In this document: one piece after another, positions 18,736-28,235 of the stretch
How positions within the stretch are numbered: position 1 is the first letter of the stretch
Layout: the number at the start of each line of letters is the position of its first letter
Assembly (NCBI RefSeq): GCF_030518215.1
Contig: NZ_JAULRT010000062.1
Span: forward strand, 805,165-869,164
From: Gilvimarinus algae
GTDB lineage: Bacteria > Pseudomonadota > Gammaproteobacteria > Pseudomonadales > Cellvibrionaceae
Direction of reading: 5' to 3'
DNA length: 64,000 nucleotides
Made by a program: the position numbers and the translations under genes
Notes under the pieces: model-generated
What the model was told of the DNA's origin: nothing
The model's input: only the letters and a program-made list of their open reading frames with translations
Database searches by the model: none

Positions 18736-19512
18736 ATGGATATCAAACAACTACAAGCCATTGTTGAGGGCGCGCTTCTGGCCGCCGGTGAACCGCTTTC
18801 GCTAAAGCGGTTGGAAACGCTCTTTGATGAGGGGGAGGCGCCGGAAAAAGAACAGTTTATGGCCGCGTTGGAGGCCATTGGCGAACAGTGCGCAGGTCGC
18901 GGTTTTGAGCTGAAAGAAGTCGCCAGTGGCTGGCGCCTGCAGGTGCGTGAAGAAATGGCGCCCTGGGTGAATCGTCTGTGGGAGGAAAAACCGCAAAAGT
19001 ACTCGCGGGCGCTACTGGAGACACTGGCTTTGATTGCCTATCGTCAACCCATCACCCGCGGCGATATTGAAGAGATCCGCGGTGTGGCGGTCAGCTCGCA
19101 CATTATCAAGACCCTGGCCGAGCGCGAGTGGATCAAGGTGGTTGGTCAGCGCGATGTGCCAGGGCGCCCGTCGCTCTATGCCACCACGCGCCAGTTTCTC
19201 GATTACTTTAATCTCAAGAGCCTGGACCAACTGCCCACCCTGAGCGAGATTCGCGATATTGACGAAATCAACGCCGCGCTCGATCTTGACGGAGGTCAGG
19301 GGGGCGCAGAGGATGAGGGTGAAGATCGCCTCGGCGAGCCGGCCCAGCCCGGCGAGATGGACGATACCGCTTATGAGCACGATGACGATGCCGAGGTGGC
19401 AGAGGTTTCATCCGAATCAGACGAATACGAATCAGACGAAGCACCGGCCGATGCCGGTGACGAAGTGCCCTCGGCGGAAGACCCGGCCGATACTGAACAG
19501 CGGAGCGCCTGA
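18736..19512 (+). CDS. scpB: Segregation and condensation protein B
   Basis: A 258-residue protein of tandem winged-helix domains (about 1-170) that binds ScpA as a dimer. Family segments: [39 protein letters not shown] and [16 protein letters not shown]. The last 75 residues are very acidic and low in complexity, with an imperfect repeat of ESDEYESDE. This long tail is an extension beyond the ordered core. It sits directly between scpA and rluB. Confidence 0.94.
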   Translation: MDIKQLQAIVEGALLAAGEPLSLKRLETLFDEGEAPEKEQFMAALEAIGEQCAGRGFELKEVASGWRLQVREEMAPWVNRLWEEKPQKYSRALLETLALIAYRQPITRGDIEEIRGVAVSSHIIKTLAEREWIKVVGQRDVPGRPSLYATTRQFLDYFNLKSLDQLPTLSEIRDIDEINAALDLDGGQGGAEDEGEDRLGEPAQPGEMDDTAYEHDDDAEVAEVSSESDEYESDEAPADAGDEVPSAEDPADTEQRSA

Positions 19513-19522
19513 CGGCGATACT

Positions 19523-20419
19523 ATGGTGAAAAAGAATGCGCCCGAGCAGGGCGAACAGCCGGTCCCGGTGGCCGGCGATGAAAAGCTCCAGAAAGTTCTG
19601 GCGCGGGCTGGCTGCGGATCGCGGCGGGAAATGGAGCGCGCCATTGTTGCCGGCGAGGTGCAGGTAAACGACCGCACCGCCACTTTGGGTGATCGTGTCA
19701 CCGACTCCGATAAAATCGTGTTTCGCGGCAAGAGCATCAAGAACAAAAGCGTGCGCAGCAAGCGCCGTGTGATTCTCTACAATAAGCCCGAGGGTGAGAT
19801 CTGTTCGCGCCAGGACCCGGAGGGGCGGCGCACAGTTTTCGATGCCTTGCCGAGTTCGGGCGAGCGCTGGATCTCAGTGGGCCGGCTGGATTTCAACACC
19901 AGTGGCCTGCTGTTGTTTACCAACGACGGTGATCTTGCCAATAAGTTGATGCATCCCTCCTCGGTGATCGACCGTGAATACCTGGTGCGTATTCAGGGTG
20001 AGGTGGACGATGCCATGAAAAAGCGTCTGCTCGAAGGTGTATTGCTCGACGATGGGGTCGCTCGCTTTACCGATATTGTCGATGGTGCTGGCGAGTCGCG
20101 TAACCGCTGGTTCTACTGCGTGGTCATGGAGGGGCGCAATCGCGAGGTTCGCAGGCTCTGGGAGTCTCAGGGCGTGCGGGTGAGCCGGCTCAAGCGAGTG
20201 CGCTACGGCAATATTTTTATTCCCTCACATGTGCGGGTCGGTCAGTGGCTTGAGCTCAATAACCGTGAGATTGCCGACTTGTGTCTTACTGCGGGTCTCG
20301 AGCCTGAGCGGGTCAAGCCTGACGCACCGGATACCCACAAGCAGCGCGAGCGGCACGAGCGCAAGCTCAGGGCCGGTCGCAACAAGCGTCCCGCCCGCCC
20401 GGCCAAGCCCAAGTCATAA
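19523..20419 (+). CDS. rluB: 23S rRNA pseudouridine(2605) synthase
   Basis: A 298-residue enzyme with an N-terminal S4 RNA-binding domain (EKLQKVLARAGCGSRREMER, about 20-70) and a RsuA/RluB catalytic domain with Asp in GRLDFNTSGLLLFTNDGDLA. The ATG at 19523 is chosen because the S4 domain begins soon after; the open frame reaches back into scpB. The basic C-terminal tail (RNKRPARPAKPKS) is typical. The position after scpAB is the conserved place for rluB. Confidence 0.92.
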   Translation: MVKKNAPEQGEQPVPVAGDEKLQKVLARAGCGSRREMERAIVAGEVQVNDRTATLGDRVTDSDKIVFRGKSIKNKSVRSKRRVILYNKPEGEICSRQDPEGRRTVFDALPSSGERWISVGRLDFNTSGLLLFTNDGDLANKLMHPSSVIDREYLVRIQGEVDDAMKKRLLEGVLLDDGVARFTDIVDGAGESRNRWFYCVVMEGRNREVRRLWESQGVRVSRLKRVRYGNIFIPSHVRVGQWLELNNREIADLCLTAGLEPERVKPDAPDTHKQRERHERKLRAGRNKRPARPAKPKS

Positions 20420-20488
20420 ATTTGTGGTGCGGGATTTTTGCCCGCTCTTTGCGATATTTGCTGTGGCGCAACTGGTTAGCAGGGATCT

Positions 20489-21421
20489 CTACTGGGTGAC
20501 CGCTTTTAAGGTATGCGCTGGCGCTTCGCAGCAGGAGCGGTTGCGCCCGGCGCGCTTGGCGCTGTAAAGCGCCCGATCGGCGCGCTCAACCAATGCGGTC
20601 AGTGGCTCCGCGGGGTCGACACAGGCGCTGACACCAATGCTGGCTGTGGGCGCAATGGCTGTGTCGGCGTGGCGAATCTTCAGTTTTTCGATGGCGCGGC
20701 GCAGCCTCTCTGCGGTAATCAAGGCGCCAGCCGCGCCCGTGGCGCTCAAGAGCAGGGCAAACTCCTCCCCCCCGTAGCGGAACGTCATATCGGTGCTGCG
20801 ACTGACCTGTTCAATGGTTTTGGCGACCTTGGCAATGACCTGGTCGCCGCAGCCGTGGCCGAAGCGATCGTTTACCTGTTTAAAGTGGTCAATGTCGACC
20901 ATCAGCAGAGCAAAGGGTTTGCCATTGCGCTGCAGCAGTTGGTGCTCGCGCTCGAGAGCTTTTTCCATGGCAGCGCGATTTCCCACCCTTGTCAGCGGAT
21001 CCACCAGCGCCATTTGCATGGCTTGGCGGTACTGCTGGGCATTGCGTAGCGGAAAGGCGAGAGACGCCAGTAGCGTTTCCAGCGACTTCTGTTCATCGTC
21101 GCTGAACCGAGTTTTACGGAAAAAGGTCACACTGCCCAGGTCGGCGTCCGGTAAGGTCATATTGTAGAGACAGCGATGAACCGCTCTATGCCCCAGTTTG
21201 AATTTGCCGCAACTCTCGCTCTCATAGGATAGGCCGTTGTAGTCCACCAGCTGTCGTGAGTAGCGGAAAAACAGTGATAAGAGTTCACCGGTGTCCAAAG
21301 TGGTTTGCAGGGCATGGGCCAGCCGAGTGCGCACATCGAGTAGGGCGGAGGTGGCCAGGGGGTCACTGAACAGCCCCCCGTTCAGGGCTTCGGCGCTGCT
21401 GGTCTGGGACAGATCTCGCAT
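20489..21421 (-). CDS. Diguanylate cyclase (GGDEF)
   Basis: About 310 residues: a GAF-like N-terminal sensor region (about 15-135), then a GGDEF domain (about 140-300). The active-site motif is GGEEF (in RYGGEEFALLLSA) and a product-inhibition I-site RSTD lies five residues before it, so this should be an active, feedback-controlled c-di-GMP synthase. There is no membrane helix. The start could be ATG 21421 or an in-frame ATG at 21454, which adds eleven residues. A perfect palindrome AACGCCTGAGGCGTT lies just upstream. Confidence 0.88.
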   Translation of the reverse strand: MRDLSQTSSAEALNGGLFSDPLATSALLDVRTRLAHALQTTLDTGELLSLFFRYSRQLVDYNGLSYESESCGKFKLGHRAVHRCLYNMTLPDADLGSVTFFRKTRFSDDEQKSLETLLASLAFPLRNAQQYRQAMQMALVDPLTRVGNRAAMEKALEREHQLLQRNGKPFALLMVDIDHFKQVNDRFGHGCGDQVIAKVAKTIEQVSRSTDMTFRYGGEEFALLLSATGAAGALITAERLRRAIEKLKIRHADTAIAPTASIGVSACVDPAEPLTALVERADRALYSAKRAGRNRSCCEAPAHTLKAVTQ

Positions 21422-21659
21422 AATCTCGCTACTCTTCTCGGGGCGGCCAACCATTGGCGCGCCGCAACGCCTCAGGCGTTAATCGTGGTTCGTACCGAGT
21501 GCTTAAGCGATTTCTGTGCCAGGAAGATTTTCTCGGGTAAAGTCTTTTAAAATCAGAGCTTTAGGTGTTGGTCGTAGCTTCTGTTATAAGCTTGGTGTCA
21601 AGCCGATGACTCTTTTTTCCGTCTCGGGCGGTAAACTCTTGCCGCCAGTCAAAAAAGTG

Positions 21660-23051
21660 TCAGCTTGCTAGAGCGGGCAGGGTAATACTCACACTGAGAC
21701 CGCCACCGGGGCGATTGTGAGCGCTAATTTGTCCGCCGTGAAGGGCAACCGTGCGCTGGGCGATCGCAAGACCGAGGCCATAGCCCCCACTCTCGCGGTC
21801 GCGAGCCTGATCCGTACGATAGAAAGGCTGAAAAATATCCGCCAGTTGATTCTCCGGTACGCCGGGGCCGGTATCGTCGACGACGATGCGCAGAACGGCG
21901 TCGTCGCGGCTAACATGCGTGGTGATTTCACCGCCGTTTGGTGTGTACCGCAAAGCGTTGCGCAATACATTGTCAAAGACGCCGTAGAGCATATTGCCGT
22001 GCGTGGCGACCAGGGCTTCGCTCAGGGGGTTGTCCAGCCTGAGGCTCACGCTTTGGCGCTCGGCCTCGCTCTCAAGACTTTCCTGCAAGGCGTTGAGCAG
22101 GGCTGTCAGATCCATGGTGTCATCCAGCGCCCAGCCGCCATCGTCAAGAACGGGCAGCGCCAGAATGTCGGAGATCACGTCGTTGAGGTAGTCGGCGGCC
22201 TGTTTTATCCGGTCCAGCTCTTTGTCTACAACCCCCTGGCTACGCTGTTGCGCTAACGCCAGCGCTACCTGCAGCCGTGCCAGCGGCGTGCGCAGCTCGT
22301 GCGAGACGTCTTTGATCAGACGCTTTTGTTCGGCCATCGCCTTTTCCAGCCGCTCGGTCATGTGGTCGAAGTCGTGGGCGAGGGAGGCGATCTCATCGTG
22401 GCGCTTATCAAAGCGCTGGCTGATGCGCACGCTCAAATCCCCTTTGGCGATGGAGCGGGTTGCTTTTTGGAGGGTGGACAGCCCGCGGGCCAAGTGACGG
22501 GCGAGAAAAAAACAGGCCGTGCCGCTGACCAAAATTGAAGTGAGAATCAGTGGCCAGATATTGTTGATAAACAGCTGCCAGACAATATCGCCGGATTTTT
22601 TCTCGCCCTTGCTCGCCGAGAGCGTAAAAATTTTCACGCCTTTGCCGTCATTGAGGGTGACGTGCCGACCCCAGGTTTTCTCGTCTTCGACAATGACCTT
22701 GTCAAAGGGGTGGCTGGGATTGAGCTTGTGAACAAGGTGCTGAACGCCCGGTGGCAGGGGGCGGCCCAGCAAATCGTGGTTATTGGAATCGACGATATAA
22801 AAATGGCGTATCGACCATTCGGGCATGCTCCGCATGTCCGCCAGTACCTGGGCCGAGTTGCGGTTGATGGCCGAGCCCACCATTTGATAGAGAAACCGGA
22901 GGCCGGGCTCGTACTCGCGATCGTCCCGCAGCCTTTGCAGGTTATTGTCCGGATTGATGTCGCGCCAGTGCACGGACACGACTGAGGTGACGATGATGAT
23001 CGCGGTAATGCACCAGAAGGTCAGGAAGACCCTGAGGTAAAGCCGGGTCAT
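21660..23051 (-). CDS. CpxA-like sensor histidine kinase
   Basis: A 463-residue membrane sensor: first helix LRVFLTFWCITAIIIVTSVV (about 6-25), a periplasmic domain of about 135 residues, a second helix (NIWPLILTSILVSGTACFFL), HAMP (about 185-240), HisKA with phospho-acceptor KDVSHELRTPLARLQV, and HATPase_c (NVLRNALRYTPNGGEITTH, DDTGPGVPENQL, GYGLGLAIAQR). The sequence round the His is close to E. coli CpxA, which senses envelope stress. Its start overlaps the upstream response-regulator stop by four bases. Confidence 0.88.
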   Translation of the reverse strand: MTRLYLRVFLTFWCITAIIIVTSVVSVHWRDINPDNNLQRLRDDREYEPGLRFLYQMVGSAINRNSAQVLADMRSMPEWSIRHFYIVDSNNHDLLGRPLPPGVQHLVHKLNPSHPFDKVIVEDEKTWGRHVTLNDGKGVKIFTLSASKGEKKSGDIVWQLFINNIWPLILTSILVSGTACFFLARHLARGLSTLQKATRSIAKGDLSVRISQRFDKRHDEIASLAHDFDHMTERLEKAMAEQKRLIKDVSHELRTPLARLQVALALAQQRSQGVVDKELDRIKQAADYLNDVISDILALPVLDDGGWALDDTMDLTALLNALQESLESEAERQSVSLRLDNPLSEALVATHGNMLYGVFDNVLRNALRYTPNGGEITTHVSRDDAVLRIVVDDTGPGVPENQLADIFQPFYRTDQARDRESGGYGLGLAIAQRTVALHGGQISAHNRPGGGLSVSITLPALAS

Positions 23052-23773
23052 TTGGCCGCGGGCGCCTCGCTGGCACGGGTTAGCATGTAGCCTGCGCCAC
23101 GCACGTTAATGATCTGGTCCTTGCTGGCGCCAGCGGCGGCGAGCTTTTTGCGGATGTTGCTGACGTGCACATCGATGCTGCGGTCGTAGGGGGTGAGTTT
23201 GCGGCCCAGCGCCTGTTCGGTCAGGTCATCCTTACTGATCACTTGCCCGGCCTGGCGTACCAGCAGTTCCAGCACACTGAATTCGGTTCCGGTCAGCGGC
23301 AGCTGGGTTTGGTCCCAGTAGGCCGAGCGGCTGCCAAGCTGCAGTACCAGATGGTCCACCTGCAAGGTGTCGGCCTCGGGTTGAATCCTCTGGCTGGCGG
23401 CTGTGCGACGCAGCACCGCTCTGAGTCGGGCGACGAGTTCACGGGGATCGCAGGGCTTGGGCAGGTAATCGTCGGCTCCGATCTCCAAGCCGATTACCCG
23501 ATCAATGGTATCGCCCTTGGCGGTCAGCATGATAACCGGGGTCTCCTGCTGACCCAGCTCGGCGCTCTGGCGCAGCTTTTTTAAGACATCAAAGCCGCTG
23601 TGTCTGGGTAGCATAACGTCGAGGATCATGGCGGTGTACTGGTTCTCCCGCGCCATCTCCAGAGCCTGGCTGCCGTCGTAGGCAACGGATACCGAAAAGC
23701 CCTCGGCGTTCAGGTACTCTTGCAGTAGCTCTGACAGTTCCCTGTCGTCGTCGATAAGTAAAATGTCAGCCAT
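23048..23773 (-). CDS. CpxR-like OmpR-family response regulator
   Basis: A 241-residue regulator. The ATG at 23773 follows GAGGTCGAC and gives MADILLIDDDRELSELL; the longer frame from 23839 is not supported. The receiver domain (1-120) has the phospho-Asp in MILDVMLPRHSG and switch Lys in YLPKPCDPRE; the C-terminal OmpR-type winged helix (about 140-235) has TEFSVLELLVRQ and DRSIDVHVSNIRKKL. The sequence is close to E. coli CpxR. It is the first gene of a two-gene operon with the kinase. Confidence 0.9.
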   Translation of the reverse strand: MADILLIDDDRELSELLQEYLNAEGFSVSVAYDGSQALEMARENQYTAMILDVMLPRHSGFDVLKKLRQSAELGQQETPVIMLTAKGDTIDRVIGLEIGADDYLPKPCDPRELVARLRAVLRRTAASQRIQPEADTLQVDHLVLQLGSRSAYWDQTQLPLTGTEFSVLELLVRQAGQVISKDDLTEQALGRKLTPYDRSIDVHVSNIRKKLAAAGASKDQIINVRGAGYMLTRASEAPAAK

Positions 23774-23875
23774 GTCGACCTCTGCTATTGATTCCGGTGG
23801 AGCCTGTTCCGCCGCGCTCTGCGCCGGGCAAGTTTGCATGAGCCTGACGCCTGTGTCATTGCCCGCGTTCGGCGG

Positions 23876-23891
23876 TTAACCTTTCTTAACC
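23876..23891 (-). promoter_or_regulatory. Possible CpxR-type direct-repeat site
   Basis: On the minus strand the sequence GGTTAA is repeated with a 10-base period (GGTTAA-GAAA-GGTTAA). OmpR-family regulators bind such head-to-tail repeats, and CpxR prefers GTAAA-type repeats with the same period. It lies about 100 bases upstream of the cpxR-like gene, between it and the divergent flavodoxin gene, so autoregulation is possible. Confidence 0.35.
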
Positions 23892-23988
23892 TGGCGGGCC
23901 GCGTCTCGCTGCCCTTGCGTGTCTTGGTCTTTGCTGGGAAAATCCGCGACCTGAGATCGCACCCATCAACCCTAAAGGTAAGTTTGCA

Positions 23989-24522
23989 GTGGCCATTATC
24001 GGGCTTTTTTTTGGCAGTGACGAGGGCAATACCGAACAGGTCGCCCTGCGTATTCAAAAACGTCTCGGCGCGGACGTGGTTCAGTTGCACGATATAGCCG
24101 ATGTCACGCAACTGGAGTTTACCCAGTACGAGCGTATTATTCTCGGTATTCCCACCTGGGATTTTGGCCAGATACAGTCGGATTGGGAAGAGTTTTGGGA
24201 CGATCTGGCGGAGGTGGACTTCTCCGGTAAGACGGTAGCGCTATTTGGCTTGGGCGATCAGTTCGGCTACGGCGACTATTTTCTCGATGCCATGGGCATG
24301 TTGCACGATGTGATCGACGCCACTGGCCCGCAGCGCATCGGCTACTGGCCCTTGGAGGGCTATGAGTTCGAGGCCTCCAAGGCCGAGCGCGACGGCGAGT
24401 TTGTTGGCCTGGCTATTGATGAGGATCAGCAGGAGCATTTGACCGCCGAGCGGCTGGATCGCTGGTGTGAGCAGATTCATCGCGAGTTCGGCCTGGATAC
24501 CCCACTGTCTCTTGGTGATTGA
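23989..24522 (+). CDS. Flavodoxin
   Basis: A 177-residue long-chain flavodoxin, a small FMN electron carrier. The FMN phosphate loop is FFGSDEGNTEQVA at the N-terminus, and the aromatic FMN contacts are in GIPTWDFGQIQSDWEEF and GLGDQFGYGDYFLDAMG. The GTG start follows AAGGTAAG. The length and sequence are closer to E. coli FldB/FldA than to MioC. No redox partner gene is adjacent. Confidence 0.92.
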   Translation: MAIIGLFFGSDEGNTEQVALRIQKRLGADVVQLHDIADVTQLEFTQYERIILGIPTWDFGQIQSDWEEFWDDLAEVDFSGKTVALFGLGDQFGYGDYFLDAMGMLHDVIDATGPQRIGYWPLEGYEFEASKAERDGEFVGLAIDEDQQEHLTAERLDRWCEQIHREFGLDTPLSLGD

Positions 24523-24548
24523 TTCAGCGGGCAGCGGTACTCGCCGGG

Positions 24549-25520
24549 TCAATAGGGCACTTCGGCGACAAACACGGCTCTGATGGGGCCGGGGTAACCC
24601 TCAATGGTTTTGCCCGGATCGCTCGGGTCGAGAAAGTTGGCCAGCGAGTGGTAGCGCATCCAGTCGGTGGTGCGCTGTTCTTCAATGGTGGTGGGGCAGA
24701 TATCCACTCCCCGGGGGTTGACCAGCCCACACTTTCGCATCCAGCCGAGCAGGGTGGGGGCACTCGGTAAAAACCACACGTTGTTCATCATGGCGTAGCG
24801 CCCCGAGGGCACCAGCACCTGGCCATCCTCTCCTTCGATAATCAGGGTTTCCAGCACTAGCTGTCCGCCGGGGCGCAGGGTGTCTTTGAGCTCGCGCAAG
24901 TGATCCATGGGGGATCGCCGGTGATAGAAAACCCCCATGGAAAAAGTGGTGTCGAAGGCTTTGAGCTCAGCGGGCAGCTGCTCAATGCCCAGTGGCAGCA
25001 CATCGATCGGCTGTTCACCCAGCATTTTTTTGATAGCGGCAAACTGGACAACAAAACGCGGTGACGGGTCTATGCCGACCACCCGGGCGGCGCCATCGCC
25101 CAGCATGCGCCAGCCGTGGTAACCGTTGCCGCAGCCTACATCCAGCACCAGGCGACGGTGCAGCGGCGCTATGGCATCGCGCAGCCTCTCCCATTTCCAA
25201 TCAGAGCGCCACTCCGTGTCGATGTGAATCCCGTGCAGATAATAGGGCCCCTTGCGCCAGGGGATCAGGCGTTCGAGTGCTGCTTTGAGTCGCGCGCACG
25301 TGGGTTCGTCAATGTCGCTGTCGACGCGCACCTCGGTGCCTAATTCCAGTCGCTCGGGGGCGATATCGGGCAGCGCGTGGAGCGCATCCAACCAGTCGGG
25401 CAGGTCACCGTAGCGGGTGGTCGACAGGCCGCGGGCAATCTCCATCGGCAGTTGGTCGGCCCAGTCGGCAAGCTTTGGGTTGTCACGCAAGAAGTCGTAC
25501 AGCGGTTGGTAATCAATCAT
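24549..25520 (-). CDS. cmoB: tRNA U34 carboxymethyltransferase
   Basis: A 323-residue enzyme that uses carboxy-S-adenosylmethionine to convert 5-hydroxyuridine to 5-oxyacetyluridine at tRNA wobble position 34. The class I methyltransferase core shows [14 protein letters not shown] and [11 protein letters not shown]; the N-terminal CmoB region includes [24 protein letters not shown]. It overlaps the upstream cmoA stop by four bases, the conserved cmoAB arrangement. Confidence 0.95.
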   Translation of the reverse strand: MIDYQPLYDFLRDNPKLADWADQLPMEIARGLSTTRYGDLPDWLDALHALPDIAPERLELGTEVRVDSDIDEPTCARLKAALERLIPWRKGPYYLHGIHIDTEWRSDWKWERLRDAIAPLHRRLVLDVGCGNGYHGWRMLGDGAARVVGIDPSPRFVVQFAAIKKMLGEQPIDVLPLGIEQLPAELKAFDTTFSMGVFYHRRSPMDHLRELKDTLRPGGQLVLETLIIEGEDGQVLVPSGRYAMMNNVWFLPSAPTLLGWMRKCGLVNPRGVDICPTTIEEQRTTDWMRYHSLANFLDPSDPGKTIEGYPGPIRAVFVAEVPY

Positions 25521-26248
25521 TTAATGGCGATCATCGAGGCAAAGTTGAGACACTGAAACCAAACGTCCACACTGGCGAAACCCGCTGCCTTTAGGCGGTT
25601 TCGATGCTGCTCCAGTGACTCGGGGATAAGCACGTTGTCGATGGCGGTGCGTTTTTGCGCGATTTCGAGCTCACTGTAGCCATTGGCGCGCTTAAATTCG
25701 TGATGCAGCTCGGTCATCAGCGCCTGGTGGGGGGCGTCGGCAAAAGCGACCTTCTCGGACAGAATCAAAACACCACCCGGGTTCAGTCCTTCGGCAATGC
25801 GCTTGAGCAGCAGGTCCCGCTCCTCGATAGGGACAAATTGCAGGGTAAAGTTGAGTACCACCAGTGAAGCTCTGGCGATCTCCATATCCTGCAGCCGGGC
25901 CTGCACCAATTCGACGGGAACCTCCTGGCTGTCGGCATCCATAATTTGTCGGGCCCGGGCGATCATTGCCGGGGAGTTGTCCACTGCCACAATCCGGCAG
26001 TTGGCCGCGCGAATGCGGTGGCGCATGGCCAGGGTTGCCGCCCCCAGGGAGCAGCCCAGGTCGTAGCACTGGGAGTCGGCGGCGGCGTAGCGCTCAGCCA
26101 AGGTCCCGATCATGTTGAGGATCGTCGGGTAACCGGGCACTGATCGCTTGATCATATCGGGAAAAACATCCACGACCCGCTGATCAAAGCTAAAGCGGTC
26201 CACCTGGGCGAGGGGGTTGGCGTAGAGGTTGTCGCGCGAGTCGCTCAT
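25517..26248 (-). CDS. cmoA: Carboxy-S-adenosyl-L-methionine synthase
   Basis: A 243-residue enzyme that makes carboxy-SAM from SAM and prephenate, the cofactor used by CmoB. Motifs: [37 protein letters not shown] and [11 protein letters not shown]. The ATG at 26248 ([12 protein letters not shown]) matches the usual CmoA start; an ATG at 26281 would add eleven residues. Confidence 0.95.
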   Translation of the reverse strand: MSDSRDNLYANPLAQVDRFSFDQRVVDVFPDMIKRSVPGYPTILNMIGTLAERYAAADSQCYDLGCSLGAATLAMRHRIRAANCRIVAVDNSPAMIARARQIMDADSQEVPVELVQARLQDMEIARASLVVLNFTLQFVPIEERDLLLKRIAEGLNPGGVLILSEKVAFADAPHQALMTELHHEFKRANGYSELEIAQKRTAIDNVLIPESLEQHRNRLKAAGFASVDVWFQCLNFASMIAIK

Positions 26249-26422
26249 GCTGAAATTCTGCTGGGTAAAGGGCCCCGGCATTTTAGCGGCCTAATCCTCA
26301 CCACTCAATGCCGGCTTGGTTGAGCGCTTTATTTCTGTCACAGAGATGTCACACTTCCTGCGGATAATTCCGCCATGCAGTCTTCACCCGCTTTACATAT
26401 GCCCATTTCAAGGGAGGACGCT

Positions 26423-28174
26423 GTGGTGCAGCACCTCCAGAGTCACTTGCAAGATATCATCGACAAGCAGCAGCTGTACGCCGTCTTTCAGCCGGTCATC
26501 AACGTCATCAACTGCACGATTGTAGGCTATGAGGCGTTGATTCGTGGGCCCTCAGGGTCGGGGCTGGAGCGGCCGGATCAGCTGTTTGCCGCGGCCGCCG
26601 GTGCCGGGCAACTGGCGCGTCTGGAGTACGCCTGCCGCGAGGCCGCCTGCCTGAGTTTTATGGCGCAACAGCTGCCGGGCAAGTTGTTTTTGAACATGAC
26701 GCCTCTGTCCTTTACCGACAGTCAGTATCGCGATGGGGTCACCATGGCAATACTCAGGCGGCTGAAGCTCGACCCCGAGCGCGTAGTGTTTGAGCTGACC
26801 GAGAAACAACCCATGGAGGAATACGAGCTGCTGAGCAGTGCCTGCGAGCACTTCCAGCGTCAGGGCTTTGCTGTGGCTATTGACGATCTCGGAGCCGGTT
26901 ACGCCGGTCTGCGTATCTGGAGCGAACTCAATCCTGATTACGTCAAGATCGACCGCCACTTTGTCAGTGGCATTGAGCGCAGTGCGGTAAAGCGCGAGTT
27001 TGTGCGTTTTATGATGGACATCGCCCACCGCATCGGTAACAAAGTCATTGCCGAAGGCATAGAAACCGCCGACGAGTTCAAAACCTTGGTGTCCATGGGT
27101 ATTGAGTACATGCAGGGCTACTACATTGCCAGGCCCTCAAGGGAGCCGACCTTGCAAATGCCCGAGCACGTCAATGAAGCGCGGGCAACGGCCATGCCGC
27201 TGTCTCGAGACACTTTTCATCACACATTGCGCGAAGTGACCGTGACCGAGCGCGGCATTACTCCCGAGATCAGTGCAGGCGAAGTGGTAAAAATGTTCCG
27301 CTCGGACGTGCGCCTCACCTGCTTGCCAGTCGTGACCGAAGATCAAAAACCTCTGGGTATGATCAGCCGCTCGGAGCTGCTCAATACCTTTTCCTGGCGC
27401 TACTCCTACGAATTGCACGCCAACAAGCCGATTTCCGGCTTTATCAGTGCGCGCACACTGATGATGGACATCAACAGCGATCTTAATTCTGCGGGACGAC
27501 TGGTCACTGAGGATCCGGCGCAGAATTTGAGCGTTGATATTATCGTCTGTGAGCGGGATCGCTACGTGGGTGTGGCCAAAGTGCGCAATATCCTGCGCAG
27601 CATTGCCGATGAAAAACTCCGCGCGGCCCGACACTCCAACCCGTTAACGGCCTTGCCGGGCAATGTACCTCTCTATGAGTGGATTGACCGGTTGCTCTGT
27701 CAGCGTGCGGATTTTATCGTAGCCTATTGCGACATCAATCATTTCAAGCCTTTTAACGATGCCTTTGGGTACAGTTGTGGCGATGACGTGATCATTTTGT
27801 TGGGGCAGTTGCTGCGTCAGGTGGTGGACCCGGAGTTGGATTTTATCGGTCACGTGGGCGGCGATGATTTTGTCGTGGTCTTTAAAAGTCGCGACTGGCA
27901 GGCGCGCTGCGAACAGTTGCTTGAGCGTTTCTCCCAGTCTGTCGAGACCCAAATGCCTCCCGAACAGCTCGACTATTGGATTGAAGACCGTCACGGCCAG
28001 CGGCGCCGGTTCGGTCCGCTCACCATCGCCATCGGCTGTGTTCATCCGGATCCTGAGCAGTGCTTTACCCACCATCAAGTCGCTATGCTGCTGGCCGATG
28101 CCAAGCACCGTGCCAAGGCGCTTGGAGGGCAGCAGTTGTTTGTCTCGCGTCGGCGCTCTCCCGAGACGGCCTAG
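26423..28174 (+). CDS. EAL-CBS-GGDEF c-di-GMP signalling protein
   Basis: About 583 residues in three modules: EAL (about 1-232), a CBS pair (about 265-385) and GGDEF (about 400-570). The EAL catalytic set looks complete: YEALIRG, FLNMTPL, FELTEKQ, IDDLGAGYAGL, VKIDRHF, IAEGIET and MQGYYIARP, so phosphodiesterase activity is likely. The cyclase motif is GGDDF, with Glu changed to Asp, so synthesis may be weak or lost. The GTG at 26423 (or 26426) follows a strong AGGGAGGA; an in-frame ATG at 26375 has no ribosome site. The CBS pair may let a nucleotide tune the enzyme. A receiver-TPR gene follows on the same strand. Confidence 0.88.
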   Translation: MVQHLQSHLQDIIDKQQLYAVFQPVINVINCTIVGYEALIRGPSGSGLERPDQLFAAAAGAGQLARLEYACREAACLSFMAQQLPGKLFLNMTPLSFTDSQYRDGVTMAILRRLKLDPERVVFELTEKQPMEEYELLSSACEHFQRQGFAVAIDDLGAGYAGLRIWSELNPDYVKIDRHFVSGIERSAVKREFVRFMMDIAHRIGNKVIAEGIETADEFKTLVSMGIEYMQGYYIARPSREPTLQMPEHVNEARATAMPLSRDTFHHTLREVTVTERGITPEISAGEVVKMFRSDVRLTCLPVVTEDQKPLGMISRSELLNTFSWRYSYELHANKPISGFISARTLMMDINSDLNSAGRLVTEDPAQNLSVDIIVCERDRYVGVAKVRNILRSIADEKLRAARHSNPLTALPGNVPLYEWIDRLLCQRADFIVAYCDINHFKPFNDAFGYSCGDDVIILLGQLLRQVVDPELDFIGHVGGDDFVVVFKSRDWQARCEQLLERFSQSVETQMPPEQLDYWIEDRHGQRRRFGPLTIAIGCVHPDPEQCFTHHQVAMLLADAKHRAKALGGQQLFVSRRRSPETA

Positions 28175-28235
28175 CTGGTTTCCAGCCTCCCACACTTAGG
28201 CTATGCTTGGGGCAACCCAAAGACGAGACGAGCCT

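Noticed and set aside
21610..21660. GGCGG / CCGCC inverted repeat after the CpxA-like gene as a terminator
   Set aside because: A ten-base loop and no T run on the minus strand where the gene ends.
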